From assembly GCF_900115435.1 (NCBI RefSeq), contig NZ_FOWK01000002.1, positions 248,001 to 312,000 on the forward strand: 64,000 bases of DNA, read 5' to 3'. The translations under genes and the position numbers were made by a program. Source of the stretch: Prevotella sp. tf2-5 (GTDB lineage: Bacteria > Bacteroidota > Bacteroidia > Bacteroidales > Bacteroidaceae). How positions within the stretch are numbered: the stretch's first letter is position 1; the number at the start of each line of letters is the position of its first letter. The notes beneath the pieces were generated by a model. It saw only the letters and a program-made list of their open reading frames with translations. It ran no database searches and was not told where the DNA came from. This document shows positions 26,518-35,963 of this stretch, piece after piece.

Positions 26518-26609
26518 CCAACGTTATCCTGAATACAATCTTTTTACCTTAAAAAAGGACTAATACCGATTAAAAAATGCCCCTCGCTGTGAAGCAAGGA
26601 GCATTTTTT
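26518..26609 (+). ncRNA. Candidate small RNA, about 85-90 nt
   Basis: The segment runs from a canonical orphan promoter to a stem-loop with a T6 end. It has no start codon with a reading frame of useful length, and it runs toward the end of mltG on the other strand. A small internal hairpin is possible around CCTTAAAAAAGG (26547-26558). The transcript is inferred; the promoter and terminator are seen directly. Confidence 0.45.
26572..26609. terminator. Bidirectional stem-loop terminator at the mltG 3' end
   Basis: AAAAAATGC pairs with GCATTTTTT, with further pairing of CCCT.GCT with AGC.AGG inside the loop. The T-run on the plus strand ends the candidate small RNA. On the minus strand the same hairpin can end mltG, whose stop codon lies at its edge. 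Confidence 0.7.
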
Positions 26610-27633
26610 ATTTAATACCTCTCTCGTTGAGTGCTTTGCTGTATTTCGCCGCATTCTTCAGATGCTCGGGATACGTCTTGGCGAAGTTATGGGTCCCGGA
26701 GAAGTCTTCTTTGGCACACATATACAGATACTCATGACTTACATGATTCAGAACGGCGTCAATACCCTTGATGGAGGCGATCTTAATGGGACCGGGAGGT
26801 AGTCCTTCGTTCTTATAGGTATTATAAGGACTGTCAATCTTGAGCATGTTGTTATAAATACGTTTGATGGCGAAGTCTTTGAGGGCAAACTTGATCGTGG
26901 GGTCAGCCTGTAATGGCATGTGCTGTCTCAGTCGGTTGATATACATTCCCGCAATCATGGGCTTCTCTGCTGTATTGGCAGTCTCCTCATCGATGATAGA
27001 GGCAAGGGTAGCTACCTCATTGGGAGATAATCCTATCTTCCGGGCTTTTGCCGTACGTCCCCCATTCCAAAAACGGTCATGCTCTTTCTTCATACGCTCC
27101 AGCAGCCCGTCAATGCTCACATTCCAGTAGATGTCATAAGTGTTGGGTACGAACATCGCAGAGATGGTACAAGTGTCATAGCCGTATTTCCCACAGGTCT
27201 CCTGAGAATGGAGCGCATCAGCGATAGCGGCAGAGTCAAGCATCAGTTTCTTACCCAATATCGCAGCAAGCCTGTCCATGGTCCTTGCCTCGGGAATTGT
27301 CAGGTTGAGACTCTCCTGTCGCCCGCTCTTCAGGTGGCGGTAGATGGTAACAGCTCCCTCTCCTTTCTTGATGGCATACCGTCCTGTCTTGATGTGATCG
27401 CCATAGTCGGCGTGACGCAACAAGGTTTGAAGTCCTGCCATAGCGGTAGGATAAGCTATCGGCTTGATCTTTGCGATGACACTGTCTTGGGTGTCGTCTT
27501 CATCTATATATATATAATGTGTCTCTTCTAATGTTGATACCCCCTTGAAGAAGAAATAGAAAGGGAGCCCTATTACCAATAGCAATCCTATGGCAGCAGG
27601 GATGAGATATCTCTTATAACCTGAAATCTTCAT
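26608..27633 (-). CDS. mltG: Endolytic murein transglycosylase MltG (YceG-like)
   Basis: This 341-residue protein has a short cytoplasmic start (MKISGYKRYL) and one membrane helix (about 9-26), followed by a periplasmic LysM-like part and the YceG domain. The catalytic Glu lies in ASIIDEETA and the domain continues with MIAGMYINRLRQHMPLQADPTI. It cuts new glycan strands next to the membrane and so ends peptidoglycan polymerisation. I chose the ATG at 27633; a TTG at 27657 would overlap the promoter TATCTTTG (27655-27662, reverse). Confidence 0.92.
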   Translation of the reverse strand: MKISGYKRYLIPAAIGLLLVIGLPFYFFFKGVSTLEETHYIYIDEDDTQDSVIAKIKPIAYPTAMAGLQTLLRHADYGDHIKTGRYAIKKGEGAVTIYRHLKSGRQESLNLTIPEARTMDRLAAILGKKLMLDSAAIADALHSQETCGKYGYDTCTISAMFVPNTYDIYWNVSIDGLLERMKKEHDRFWNGGRTAKARKIGLSPNEVATLASIIDEETANTAEKPMIAGMYINRLRQHMPLQADPTIKFALKDFAIKRIYNNMLKIDSPYNTYKNEGLPPGPIKIASIKGIDAVLNHVSHEYLYMCAKEDFSGTHNFAKTYPEHLKNAAKYSKALNERGIK

Positions 27634-27654
27634 GTCTTTTTTGTTTTTACCCTG

Positions 27655-27662
27655 CAAAGATA
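27655..27662 (-). promoter_or_regulatory. -7 promoter element of mltG
   Basis: In reverse this reads TATCTTTG, leaving a leader of only about 16-20 bases before the ATG at 27633. It also rules out the upstream TTG as start. Confidence 0.6.
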
Positions 27663-27705
27663 ATAAAAGTTTGGAGTTTGTAGTCTATAGTTTAGGATTT
27701 TTTCG

Positions 27706-27713
27706 TAACTTTG
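27706..27713 (+). promoter_or_regulatory. -7 promoter element of malQ
   Basis: TAACTTTG lies 18 bases before the malQ ATG, with GTTAGGAAA as a possible ribosome site in between. No TTTG is found at the usual spacing. Confidence 0.5.
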
Positions 27714-27731
27714 CCAAAAAGTTAGGAAAAC

Positions 27732-30374
27732 ATGAAGCTAAGATTCAGTATCAGATACCATACCGCATGGGGAGAGAGCCTCCATGTGAATATCGCCTAT
27801 CATAGTCAGGACGGTACTGTCAAGAAATATAACTTGCTGATGCAGACAGAGGACGGAGAGCTATGGACTTTGGAGACGGCTGCCTTGGAGTCACGCCAGC
27901 ATCCGCTTTCACATATTATATATATGTATCAGGTGGAGGATGCGGATGGTCACCTGTTGCGTCGTGAGTGGGACTTGGTGCCACGTATCTACCATTTTGA
28001 CACGTCGAAAGACTATCTGTTCCCAGACCAATGGCGTGACCTGCCACTACCATATCATCTGTATACCAATGCTTATCTGACGACGGTTCATGGTCGTACC
28101 AATGAGCATGTTGAGGCGTTACGCCTCCCATTGTTCCGGCGTACCATCACCTTCCGTGTCTCCGCACCCCAGTTGCAACCAGGACAAGCTGTTGCTATCT
28201 GCGGAAGTCATCCTGCCATCGGCAGCTGGAATACTTCCCGTTATCTTCGGATGGAATATGCCGGGCAGCATGAGTGGATGCTCACCGTCAATGCGCTGGG
28301 TATGATCTTCCCGCTGGAGTATAAATATGTGGTGGTGGATGATCAGACGCATGCCTTTGTTGGATGGGAAGAGGGTGATAACAGAGTGATAGACAACAAC
28401 CTACAGTCTATGACTAACAGTCAGGAGCTTATCAGCGACGGACAAGTGCTGGTGTTGTATGGTGAACAGTTACGCCTGAAAGAGCAGACCTGGCGTGCCG
28501 CCGGTGTCTCTATACCCGTATTCTCCCTGCGGAGTGAGCATAGCTATGGAGTGGGGGATTTCGGTGATCTCAAACGATTGGTCGACTGGGCTGAGCAGAC
28601 GGGTATGAGCATTATTCAGATTCTACCAGTCAATGATACGACTGTCAGTCATGGGTGGCAAGACTCTTATCCCTATAATATTATCAGTGTCTTCGCCCTC
28701 CATCCACATTATGTTGATCTAGAGGCGGCAGGTTCTTTGAAGTCACGTCAGCAGATGATTCAGTTCCACCGTCGTCAACAGGAGCTCAATGCCTTGTCAT
28801 ATAGTGACTATGAGGCAGTTGACCGTGTCAAGCAGGAGTATCTGACACAACTCTTTGAGGAACAGAAAAAGAGTATTATGGCTTCCATGTGTTTTAAGGA
28901 GTTTGTCCATGATAACGCAGAATGGCTCAAACCTTATGCGGCTTTTCGCGCTGAAGATTATGATTATGTTTGTTTCGTGCAAATGCTGTTGCATACGCAG
29001 TTAAAGGAAGCTGCTGACTATGCCCGCTCCAAGGGTATCGTCCTTAAAGGCGACCTGCCTATTGGAGTGAACCGTGAAAGTGTGGAGACCAAGGTACATC
29101 CTGATCTGTTTCATCTTGACAGTCAGACAGGGGCTCCGCCAGATGCTTTTACGAAACAAGGTCAGAACTGGGGATTCCCAACCTACCATTGGGGGAACGA
29201 GGATTCACCCTCTTCTCTTGTAAACTGGTTCCACCTGCGACTGAAACATATGGCGCAGTATTTCGATGCCATACGTATCGATCATGTGCTGGGCTTTTTC
29301 CGTATTTGGGAGATCCCAGAGGAGGCTGTTGATGGTGTCTTGGGACATTTCTCACCAGCTTTGCCGCTTACTATTGCTGAAATAGAGTATTTCGGTCTTT
29401 CTTTCCGAAAAGAGCTCTATACGAAACCGTTTATTAATGACCGCCTCATCAATCGCCTCTTCGGTATACATGCCCAGTATGTCCGTGACAACTTCTTAGT
29501 GCGTAAGGCATATAATCTTTATGACTTACAGGAACCGTACGATACCCAGCGTAAGGTGGTCGCTTATTTTGCTGACCGGCGTGATGAAAGCAGTCTGTGG
29601 ATACGAGACGGACTGTTGCGCTTGATCAGTGATGTGCTTTTTGTGGAGGATCCTCGTCAGTCAGAGATGTACCATCCACGGGTTGGGGCACTCCATGAGC
29701 CTATCTATGAGGCACTGAGTAATGAGGATAAGGATGCCTTTATGCGACTATACAATAACTATTTCTACCAGCGTCATTCCATCTATTGGGGACAACAGGC
29801 TCTCAAACGGTTGCCGGCTATCCTGAAAGACTCCCGCCTACTTGTCTGTGCTGAGGATCTTGGAATGTTGCCAGACTGTGTGGAGCCTGTGCTTGACCAA
29901 TTGCGTATCCTTACCCTTGAGATTCAGCAAATGCCTAAGCAGCAGGGCTTTGAATTCGCCCATCTGGAGGCAAATCCTTATCGTTCCGTTGCCACCATCT
30001 CTACCCATGACATGTCGCCCTTACGGCTATGGTGGCAGGAAAATCCGGAGCTTCGTCAGCGTTTCTGTGTTACGATGCTACAAAAAGAGGGACGTGCCCC
30101 AGAGCAGTTGCCGGCTTTCTTGGCGGAGGAAATTATCGCACGCCATCTCTATTGTCCGTCGATGCTCTGTATCTTGTCCTTGCAAGATTGGCTCGCCATG
30201 GACGGCGAGCTACGCTCCAAACATCCACAGGAAGAGCGTATCAACATCCCCAGTGATCCTTATAATCGCTGGAAATACCGCATGCATCTCACTATCGAGC
30301 AGCTTATGGCTGCCGATCGGTATAATCATAAGGTACGTACGATGATAGTCCGCAGCAAACGCTGCAACTCCTGA
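27732..30374 (+). CDS. malQ: 4-alpha-glucanotransferase with two starch-binding domains
   Basis: This 880-residue protein has residues 1-115 and about 128-225 as CBM20-like starch-binding modules; the second has AICGSHPAIGSWN. From about 270 on it is a GH77 amylomaltase: IPVFSLRSEHSYGVGDFGDL, GDLPIGVNRESV, DAIRIDHVLGFFRIW (catalytic Asp) and VCAEDLGMLPD (catalytic Glu). It moves glucan chains between malto-oligosaccharides and is probably used in starch or glycogen turnover. The size and domain order match the long Bacteroidota/plant DPE2-like form. It ends two bases before the converging ABC gene. Confidence 0.93.
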   Translation: MKLRFSIRYHTAWGESLHVNIAYHSQDGTVKKYNLLMQTEDGELWTLETAALESRQHPLSHIIYMYQVEDADGHLLRREWDLVPRIYHFDTSKDYLFPDQWRDLPLPYHLYTNAYLTTVHGRTNEHVEALRLPLFRRTITFRVSAPQLQPGQAVAICGSHPAIGSWNTSRYLRMEYAGQHEWMLTVNALGMIFPLEYKYVVVDDQTHAFVGWEEGDNRVIDNNLQSMTNSQELISDGQVLVLYGEQLRLKEQTWRAAGVSIPVFSLRSEHSYGVGDFGDLKRLVDWAEQTGMSIIQILPVNDTTVSHGWQDSYPYNIISVFALHPHYVDLEAAGSLKSRQQMIQFHRRQQELNALSYSDYEAVDRVKQEYLTQLFEEQKKSIMASMCFKEFVHDNAEWLKPYAAFRAEDYDYVCFVQMLLHTQLKEAADYARSKGIVLKGDLPIGVNRESVETKVHPDLFHLDSQTGAPPDAFTKQGQNWGFPTYHWGNEDSPSSLVNWFHLRLKHMAQYFDAIRIDHVLGFFRIWEIPEEAVDGVLGHFSPALPLTIAEIEYFGLSFRKELYTKPFINDRLINRLFGIHAQYVRDNFLVRKAYNLYDLQEPYDTQRKVVAYFADRRDESSLWIRDGLLRLISDVLFVEDPRQSEMYHPRVGALHEPIYEALSNEDKDAFMRLYNNYFYQRHSIYWGQQALKRLPAILKDSRLLVCAEDLGMLPDCVEPVLDQLRILTLEIQQMPKQQGFEFAHLEANPYRSVATISTHDMSPLRLWWQENPELRQRFCVTMLQKEGRAPEQLPAFLAEEIIARHLYCPSMLCILSLQDWLAMDGELRSKHPQEERINIPSDPYNRWKYRMHLTIEQLMAADRYNHKVRTMIVRSKRCNS

Positions 30375-30376
30375 CT

Positions 30377-31075
30377 CTATCCTCCGAAATATGTCTCTAG
30401 CTCTGTGGCTGCACTTGCTTCCTCATTGGGCAGGTCACGGATGATGACGCCATGTTCCAATAATGCTATACGTGTTGAGATGTCAACTGTATGCTGAAGG
30501 TTATGACTTGAGATCAGCAGGGTCGCTCCTGTCTCACGGGAATAGTCAGTAAGGACGTGCTTGAGAGTGAGCTGGCTCGATGGGTCGAGGAAATTAAAAG
30601 GCTCATCGAGGATGACAATGTCCGGACGGCGGAAGAGGGCAGAGATGATGCCAACTTTCTGTTTGTTTCCTGCAGAGAGGTTGCGGATGAGTTTCTTCTG
30701 CCCGAAGATCTCACCAGCGGCAAACTGCTCGAAATCCTTCTGTCGCTCATCCACCTGTTGCTGTGTCATACCAGAAATCTTGCCTAGGAAAGCAAAATAC
30801 TCCTCTGGGGTAAGAAAATCGATGAGGAAACCCTCGTCGATATAGGCTCCTACCTGTTGCTTCCATGCCTCACTGTCGGCAGGATTGATATCATTGATAG
30901 AGACGGTCCCCTCGTCCGCTTTCAGCAGGTCAAGAAGAAGGCGGAAGAGTGTCGTCTTCCCGGCACCGTTGTTACCTACGAGACCGAGGATGTCACCATC
31001 GTTAATGGTGAACCGCTCGATATCGCAGGCAACGGTATCGCCGAATTGTTTCTTGAGGTTTTCTATTTTGATCAT
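30377..31075 (-). CDS. ABC transporter ATP-binding protein
   Basis: This 232-residue ATPase has Walker A GNNGAGKTT near 36-44, signature LSAGNKQKVGI and Walker B IVILDEPFNFLD, followed by the H-loop ISSHNL. I chose the ATG at 31075 (MIKIENLKKQFG); the longer frame adds 21 unrelated residues. It resembles the ATPases of ABC-2 type exporters such as bacitracin/antibiotic efflux. No permease gene is adjacent in the window, so the transported substance is unknown. Confidence 0.88.
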   Translation of the reverse strand: MIKIENLKKQFGDTVACDIERFTINDGDILGLVGNNGAGKTTLFRLLLDLLKADEGTVSINDINPADSEAWKQQVGAYIDEGFLIDFLTPEEYFAFLGKISGMTQQQVDERQKDFEQFAAGEIFGQKKLIRNLSAGNKQKVGIISALFRRPDIVILDEPFNFLDPSSQLTLKHVLTDYSRETGATLLISSHNLQHTVDISTRIALLEHGVIIRDLPNEEASAATELETYFGG

Positions 31076-31113
31076 AATTTTATAGGTCCAATAGTTCCTA
31101 TAGTGACTATAAT

Positions 31114-34100
31114 TTATACCAGACCGCGACCATGACAATGCTTGAACTTCTTACCGGAGCCACAGGGACATGGATCGTTGCGTCCAGGAAGCTTATCCTT
31201 GATAATCGGAGTGCGAGGCTGTTGGGAACGGGTGTCGTGGGCAGCGGCAGCAGCCTGATTCGGGTCGGTCATCTGTTCCTGTGACAAATTCTGCTTGCTC
31301 TCTGTGTACTGCTGGCGCTGGGTGCGCTGTTCTGGAGCTGCCTCACGGACATCCTGCTGTTGCATTTCAGGAATAGCTCCACGCATAAGAATGGAGACGA
31401 TGCGGTTGTTCATCTCGTTAATCATCGTGTCCCATACTTTGGCACTCTCTAGTTTGAAGATCAGCAACGGGTCTTTCTGCTCATAGCTGGCATTCTGTAC
31501 AGAGTGGCGCAGCTCATCGAGTTCACGGAGATTCTCTTTCCACGACTCATCGATGATATGCAGCAGCATCTGTTTCTCAAACTCCTTGACAATCGACTTA
31601 CACTCACTCTCGTAAGCCTCCTTGAGGTTACAGGGGATGTTATACATCTTACGACCGTCTGTCAATGGTACCACGATACGCTCGTACATGTGACCTTGGT
31701 TCTCGTATACCTGTTTGATGATAGGTTGAGCTACCTCACGGATACGCTCTGTCTTACGGGTGAAGGTCTCCATCACCTGTTGGAAGGCGTTCTCCTCCAA
31801 TTGCTCACGCTGCTCGTTGAGGAACTGCTCGTTCGTGAAAGGCACCTCCATAGCGAAGATATGCAGGAACTCCTCCTTACAACCATCATAGTCATTGTTC
31901 TCAATGATGTTCACCACACGGTCCCACATCATATTGGAGATATCCATACCGATGCGCTCACCCATCAAGGCGTGACGGCGTTTCTCGTAGATAACGGTAC
32001 GTTGTTTGTTCATCACATCGTCATACTCAAGCAGACGCTTACGGATACCGAAGTTATTCTCCTCAACTTTCTTCTGGGCACGCTCAATCTGTTTGCTGAT
32101 CATCGGACTCTCAATCATCTCGCCTTCCTTGAAACCAAGACGGTCCATCACATTGGCAATACGCTCAGAACCGAACAGACGCATCAGCTTATCTTCCAGA
32201 GAGACAAAGAACAATGAGCTACCCGGGTCACCTTGACGACCGGCACGACCACGCAACTGGCGGTCGACACGACGGCTCTCATGACGCTCTGTACCAATGA
32301 TGGCAAGACCGCCTGCCGCCTTTACCTCGGGTGACAACTTGATATCGGTACCACGACCAGCCATGTTGGTGGCAATCGTCACAGCACCCAGTCCATTGGT
32401 CGACTGTCCGGCAAGTGCCACAATGTCTGCCTCTTTTTGGTGAAGCTTGGCATTCAGAACTTGATGGGGAATACCCTCACGCTTACCCGTCTCTGGGTTA
32501 ACATACATATCGAGCATACGGCTCAGCAACTCAGAAATCTCCACGGAGGTTGTACCAATCAGGGTAGGACGTCCAGCTTTGCGCAGACGTACCACCTCTT
32601 CGATAACGGCACGATATTTCTCGCGGGCTGTCTTATAGACGCGGTCATCCATATCATCGCGGATGACGGGACGGTTGGTGGGAATCTCCACCACGTCAAG
32701 TTTGTAGATATCCCAAAGCTCACCAGCCTCTGTGATGGCGGTACCTGTCATACCTGCCAACTTATGGTACATACGGAAATAGTTCTGCAGGGTGATGGTG
32801 GCAAAGGTCTGTGTAGCGGCCTCTACCTTCACATGTTCCTTTGCCTCGACAGCTTGATGGAGCCCATCGCTCCAGCGGCGCCCCTCCATGATACGACCGG
32901 TCTGCTCGTCGACAATTTTTACTTCTCCGTCGATGACCACATATTCGTCGTCCTTGTTGAACATCGTGTATGCCTTCAACAACTGCTGAAGGGTGTGTAC
33001 GCGCTCACTCTGTACGGCATAGTGGTTGAGCATCTCGTCTTTTTTGTTCAATCGTTCCTCGTCGCTGATAGTGGTGTCAGCCTCCAGTGCGGACAACTGA
33101 CTGGTGATGTCGGGCAACACGAAGAGCTCAGCGTCATTCACCTGTTTGGCAAGCCATGCGGTACCCTTGTCTGTCAGGTCACAGGAGTTCAGCTTCTCAT
33201 CAACCACGAAATACAGGGGCTCCACTGCCTCCGGCATACGGCGGTTGTTGTTCTCCATATACGTGTTTTCCGTATTCTGCATTCCTGACTTGATACCCTC
33301 TTCCGACAGGAACTTGATCAGGGGCTTGTTCTTGGGCAGACACTTATGGGAACGGAAGAGTGCGAGGAAACCTTCCTCCTCCAGCTTCTTGTCATTCTTC
33401 TCACGTCCTTCCGCAATTTTTTGTTTTGCCTCAGCAAGATACTGGGTGGCGAGCTGACGTTGTACGCCTACGAGTTTCTCTACCAAGGGCTGGTACTCCT
33501 CAAACATCTGGTCGTCGCCCTTAGGTACAGGACCAGAGATGATCAACGGGGTACGTGCATCGTCAATCAACACGGAGTCGACCTCGTCGACGATGGCATA
33601 GTTATGGGCACGCTGCACAAGGTCTTGTGGGGAGATTGCCATATTGTCACGCAGGTAGTCGAAACCGAACTCATTATTCGTACCGAAGGTGATGTCACAT
33701 TGGTACGCCTTACGACGGGCCTCTGAGTTAGGCTGGTGCTTATCGATACAGTCGACGGACAATCCGTGGAACATATAAAGTGGTCCCATCCACTCGGAGT
33801 CACGCTTGGCGAGGTAGTCATTGACAGTAACTACATGTACGCCGTTACCGGTCAGTGCATTCAGGAAGACAGGTAGGGTTGCCACCAGTGTCTTACCTTC
33901 ACCCGTTGCCATCTCAGCAATCTTGCCTTGATGCAGTACGACACCGCCGAAGAGCTGTACGTCATAATGTACCATCTCCCATTTCAGGTCGTTACCACCT
34001 GCAGTCCAGTGGTTATGATAGATAGCCTTGTCACCGTCAATCGTGATGAAGTCCTTCTTCGGGTCACCAGCCAACTCACGGTCGAAGTCTGTCGCAGTGA

Positions 34101-34485
34101 CAATGGTCTCCTCATTCTCGGCAAAACGACGAGCTGTCTCTTTGACGATGCTGAAGACCTCAGGCATCACCTCATTCAATGCATCTTCGTAAATCTCCAG
34201 GGCCTCTTTCTCCAGTTTGTCAATCTTGGCAAAAATCTCCGCACGTTCGTCAATGGGTGTATCCTCAATAGTTTCTTTTAAACGCTCAATTTCTTCTTTC
34301 TGTTTTTTCGCAGAGTCCTGCACCTGACGTTGGATGTCCTTGGTACGCTGGCGCAACTGGTCGTTGTCGAGTTTCTGAATCTCAGGGTAAGCGGCTTTTA
34401 CTTTCTCCACTAGAGGCTGGATCAGTTTCATGTCACGGGTGGACTTGTTACCGAACAACGATGTCAAAATCTTAGTTAAATTCAT
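31114..34485 (-). CDS. secA: Protein translocase subunit SecA
   Basis: This 1,123-residue protein has the SecA motor core: [15 protein letters not shown] (Walker A), [16 protein letters not shown] (Walker B), [12 protein letters not shown] and [16 protein letters not shown]. The C-terminal [18 protein letters not shown] is the zinc-binding SEC-C motif that contacts SecB and membranes. It is longer than the E. coli form by about 220 residues, with insertions after the DEAD region, as is usual in Bacteroidota. It drives export of unfolded proteins through SecYEG. A TACCTTTG promoter lies upstream (34529-34536, reverse). Confidence 0.96.
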   Translation of the reverse strand: MNLTKILTSLFGNKSTRDMKLIQPLVEKVKAAYPEIQKLDNDQLRQRTKDIQRQVQDSAKKQKEEIERLKETIEDTPIDERAEIFAKIDKLEKEALEIYEDALNEVMPEVFSIVKETARRFAENEETIVTATDFDRELAGDPKKDFITIDGDKAIYHNHWTAGGNDLKWEMVHYDVQLFGGVVLHQGKIAEMATGEGKTLVATLPVFLNALTGNGVHVVTVNDYLAKRDSEWMGPLYMFHGLSVDCIDKHQPNSEARRKAYQCDITFGTNNEFGFDYLRDNMAISPQDLVQRAHNYAIVDEVDSVLIDDARTPLIISGPVPKGDDQMFEEYQPLVEKLVGVQRQLATQYLAEAKQKIAEGREKNDKKLEEEGFLALFRSHKCLPKNKPLIKFLSEEGIKSGMQNTENTYMENNNRRMPEAVEPLYFVVDEKLNSCDLTDKGTAWLAKQVNDAELFVLPDITSQLSALEADTTISDEERLNKKDEMLNHYAVQSERVHTLQQLLKAYTMFNKDDEYVVIDGEVKIVDEQTGRIMEGRRWSDGLHQAVEAKEHVKVEAATQTFATITLQNYFRMYHKLAGMTGTAITEAGELWDIYKLDVVEIPTNRPVIRDDMDDRVYKTAREKYRAVIEEVVRLRKAGRPTLIGTTSVEISELLSRMLDMYVNPETGKREGIPHQVLNAKLHQKEADIVALAGQSTNGLGAVTIATNMAGRGTDIKLSPEVKAAGGLAIIGTERHESRRVDRQLRGRAGRQGDPGSSLFFVSLEDKLMRLFGSERIANVMDRLGFKEGEMIESPMISKQIERAQKKVEENNFGIRKRLLEYDDVMNKQRTVIYEKRRHALMGERIGMDISNMMWDRVVNIIENNDYDGCKEEFLHIFAMEVPFTNEQFLNEQREQLEENAFQQVMETFTRKTERIREVAQPIIKQVYENQGHMYERIVVPLTDGRKMYNIPCNLKEAYESECKSIVKEFEKQMLLHIIDESWKENLRELDELRHSVQNASYEQKDPLLIFKLESAKVWDTMINEMNNRIVSILMRGAIPEMQQQDVREAAPEQRTQRQQYTESKQNLSQEQMTDPNQAAAAAHDTRSQQPRTPIIKDKLPGRNDPCPCGSGKKFKHCHGRGLV

Positions 34486-34528
34486 ATCTTATTTCTTTTT
34501 ATTTTACCTTAATGAACATAAACGGTTG

Positions 34529-34536
34529 CAAAGGTA
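34529..34536 (-). promoter_or_regulatory. -7 promoter element of secA
   Basis: In reverse this reads TACCTTTG, 44 bases before the secA start. It lies in a near-palindrome (AAAGGTACGAA and TTCGTACTTT, 34530-34556). Confidence 0.55.
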
Positions 34537-34589
34537 CGAATTTATTTTCGTACTTTCGACAGCCTTTTTACTTTTTTACCTTTTAATTC

Positions 34590-35963
34590 TTAAAAAAGTG
34601 GCTCAGAAGAACAAGCATTCGGAGCCCGGATGCGGATGGCACGAGCAATGGCAGGTGCGATACGGTCGACGGTGACAGGTGTCTGAACGCGCTCGGATTT
34701 AGTCCCAGCTCCGTAGATGATGATCGGGAATGGGACATGTGCAGAACGGGAGGTAGACTTTTCCAAAGTGTCTTCATTGATGAGTTTCCAACCTGGTGCG
34801 ATGTCAATGATTAAGTCACCACATTTCTCGACATTAAAGCCATTTCGAATACTTTCAAGTAAATAACTATCGCTTGTCAGTAACTGGTTGGCTGTGTATA
34901 CGTTACGAACCCCGGATAATTGAAGTAGAAACTCCTGGGAACGACTACAGATCTCTCCCAAATGGATATTCTTCTGACGGAGCAATTGATGATTGAAATA
35001 GACTTGGTTCTTATAACAGAACTCCACATATTTGGCTGGACCGAAAACGGCACCTAAATACATGTTCAACAGGTTGGCGGTTCGATTGATGTAGAAAGTA
35101 CCTGTCGGGATGCGGTAACGTTCCTGATTCCCTTCTTCCTCTTCCTCGCGACTGGTGGTACCCGTGATGACAAATAGTACCCGGTCTCTTGGAATTTGCT
35201 GTTCTACACCGTTCAGAAGCCTTGTCATCTGACGGTCCAGTTCCACATATGACTCCATCTGGAGTCCTGCTGTATAAGTCAGACTGACGAGGTCGGTCTT
35301 ATCATCGTTACCAATACCAGCCTGCTCGATACATTTCAATGCTGCGTCCGTTATTGTCTTGTTGGTGTCAGTGCCGGGATGGAAAAGACGTGTATACCCA
35401 CTCAGCCACTGGTTGACAGGACGGTAATAGGTCGTTGTCGCCCATTGCCCGTTGCTAATCCAGGCAGCACCGTCTGCGGCATGGCCTGCTGACAGAATGG
35501 CAGCATCAGCGGTGGAAGCAAAGGAGAATACCTTGGCAATACCGTTGGTTGCCATCTTCAACTCGTCACTGATGGTTGAGGTTCCTAAGAATTGTGGGGA
35601 ATATCCGATTTTCTGGTCTCTTACACAGTTCTGTGGACGGAGGGTCTGCTTGTCGAGCCATTCCTCAGCGGTAATCCCATTATAATACGGAACAGTGCCT
35701 GTGTGCAAGGAGGCGATGGCAGAGGCACGGTCAACGGGAGTGAAGTGGTAAGCTCCATTCGTGAATACCTTCCCTTCTGTCAGCAGTTTTTTTAGTCCCT
35801 CATTGCCGTAAAGCGGGACATAGGTCTCCAGGTAATCCGTGCGCAACTGGTCAATTGTAATACTGATAACCAGTCGGGGAGCTTGTGCTATGAGCTGCTC
35901 CTGTGCCTCGGCATTGAGTCCCAGGATACTGAGCAGGGTGATATATAGGTACTTATTCCTCAT
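34590..35963 (-). CDS. Alkaline-phosphatase-superfamily protein with missing metal ligands
   Basis: This 457-residue exported protein (signal MRNKYLYITLLSILGLNAEAQ) has the fold signature of PafA-type phosphatases: SITIDQLRTDYLE (metal Asp, D38), FTPVDRASAIASLHTGTVP where the nucleophile Thr would lie (T75), and LSAGHAADGAAW. The later metal sites appear lost. The region expected to read D..GH reads TYTAGLQ, the usual ADHG after the fourth strand reads VITGTTSRE, and no HG motif precedes the C-terminal VPFPIIIYG. It may be a non-enzymatic binding protein. Its start overlaps the DUF4105 gene by four bases. Confidence 0.75.
   Translation of the reverse strand: MRNKYLYITLLSILGLNAEAQEQLIAQAPRLVISITIDQLRTDYLETYVPLYGNEGLKKLLTEGKVFTNGAYHFTPVDRASAIASLHTGTVPYYNGITAEEWLDKQTLRPQNCVRDQKIGYSPQFLGTSTISDELKMATNGIAKVFSFASTADAAILSAGHAADGAAWISNGQWATTTYYRPVNQWLSGYTRLFHPGTDTNKTITDAALKCIEQAGIGNDDKTDLVSLTYTAGLQMESYVELDRQMTRLLNGVEQQIPRDRVLFVITGTTSREEEEEGNQERYRIPTGTFYINRTANLLNMYLGAVFGPAKYVEFCYKNQVYFNHQLLRQKNIHLGEICSRSQEFLLQLSGVRNVYTANQLLTSDSYLLESIRNGFNVEKCGDLIIDIAPGWKLINEDTLEKSTSRSAHVPFPIIIYGAGTKSERVQTPVTVDRIAPAIARAIRIRAPNACSSEPLF

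Noticed and set aside
32437..33288. 283-codon frame opposite secA
   Set aside because: Entirely within the conserved motor region of secA on the other strand; no signal or motif.
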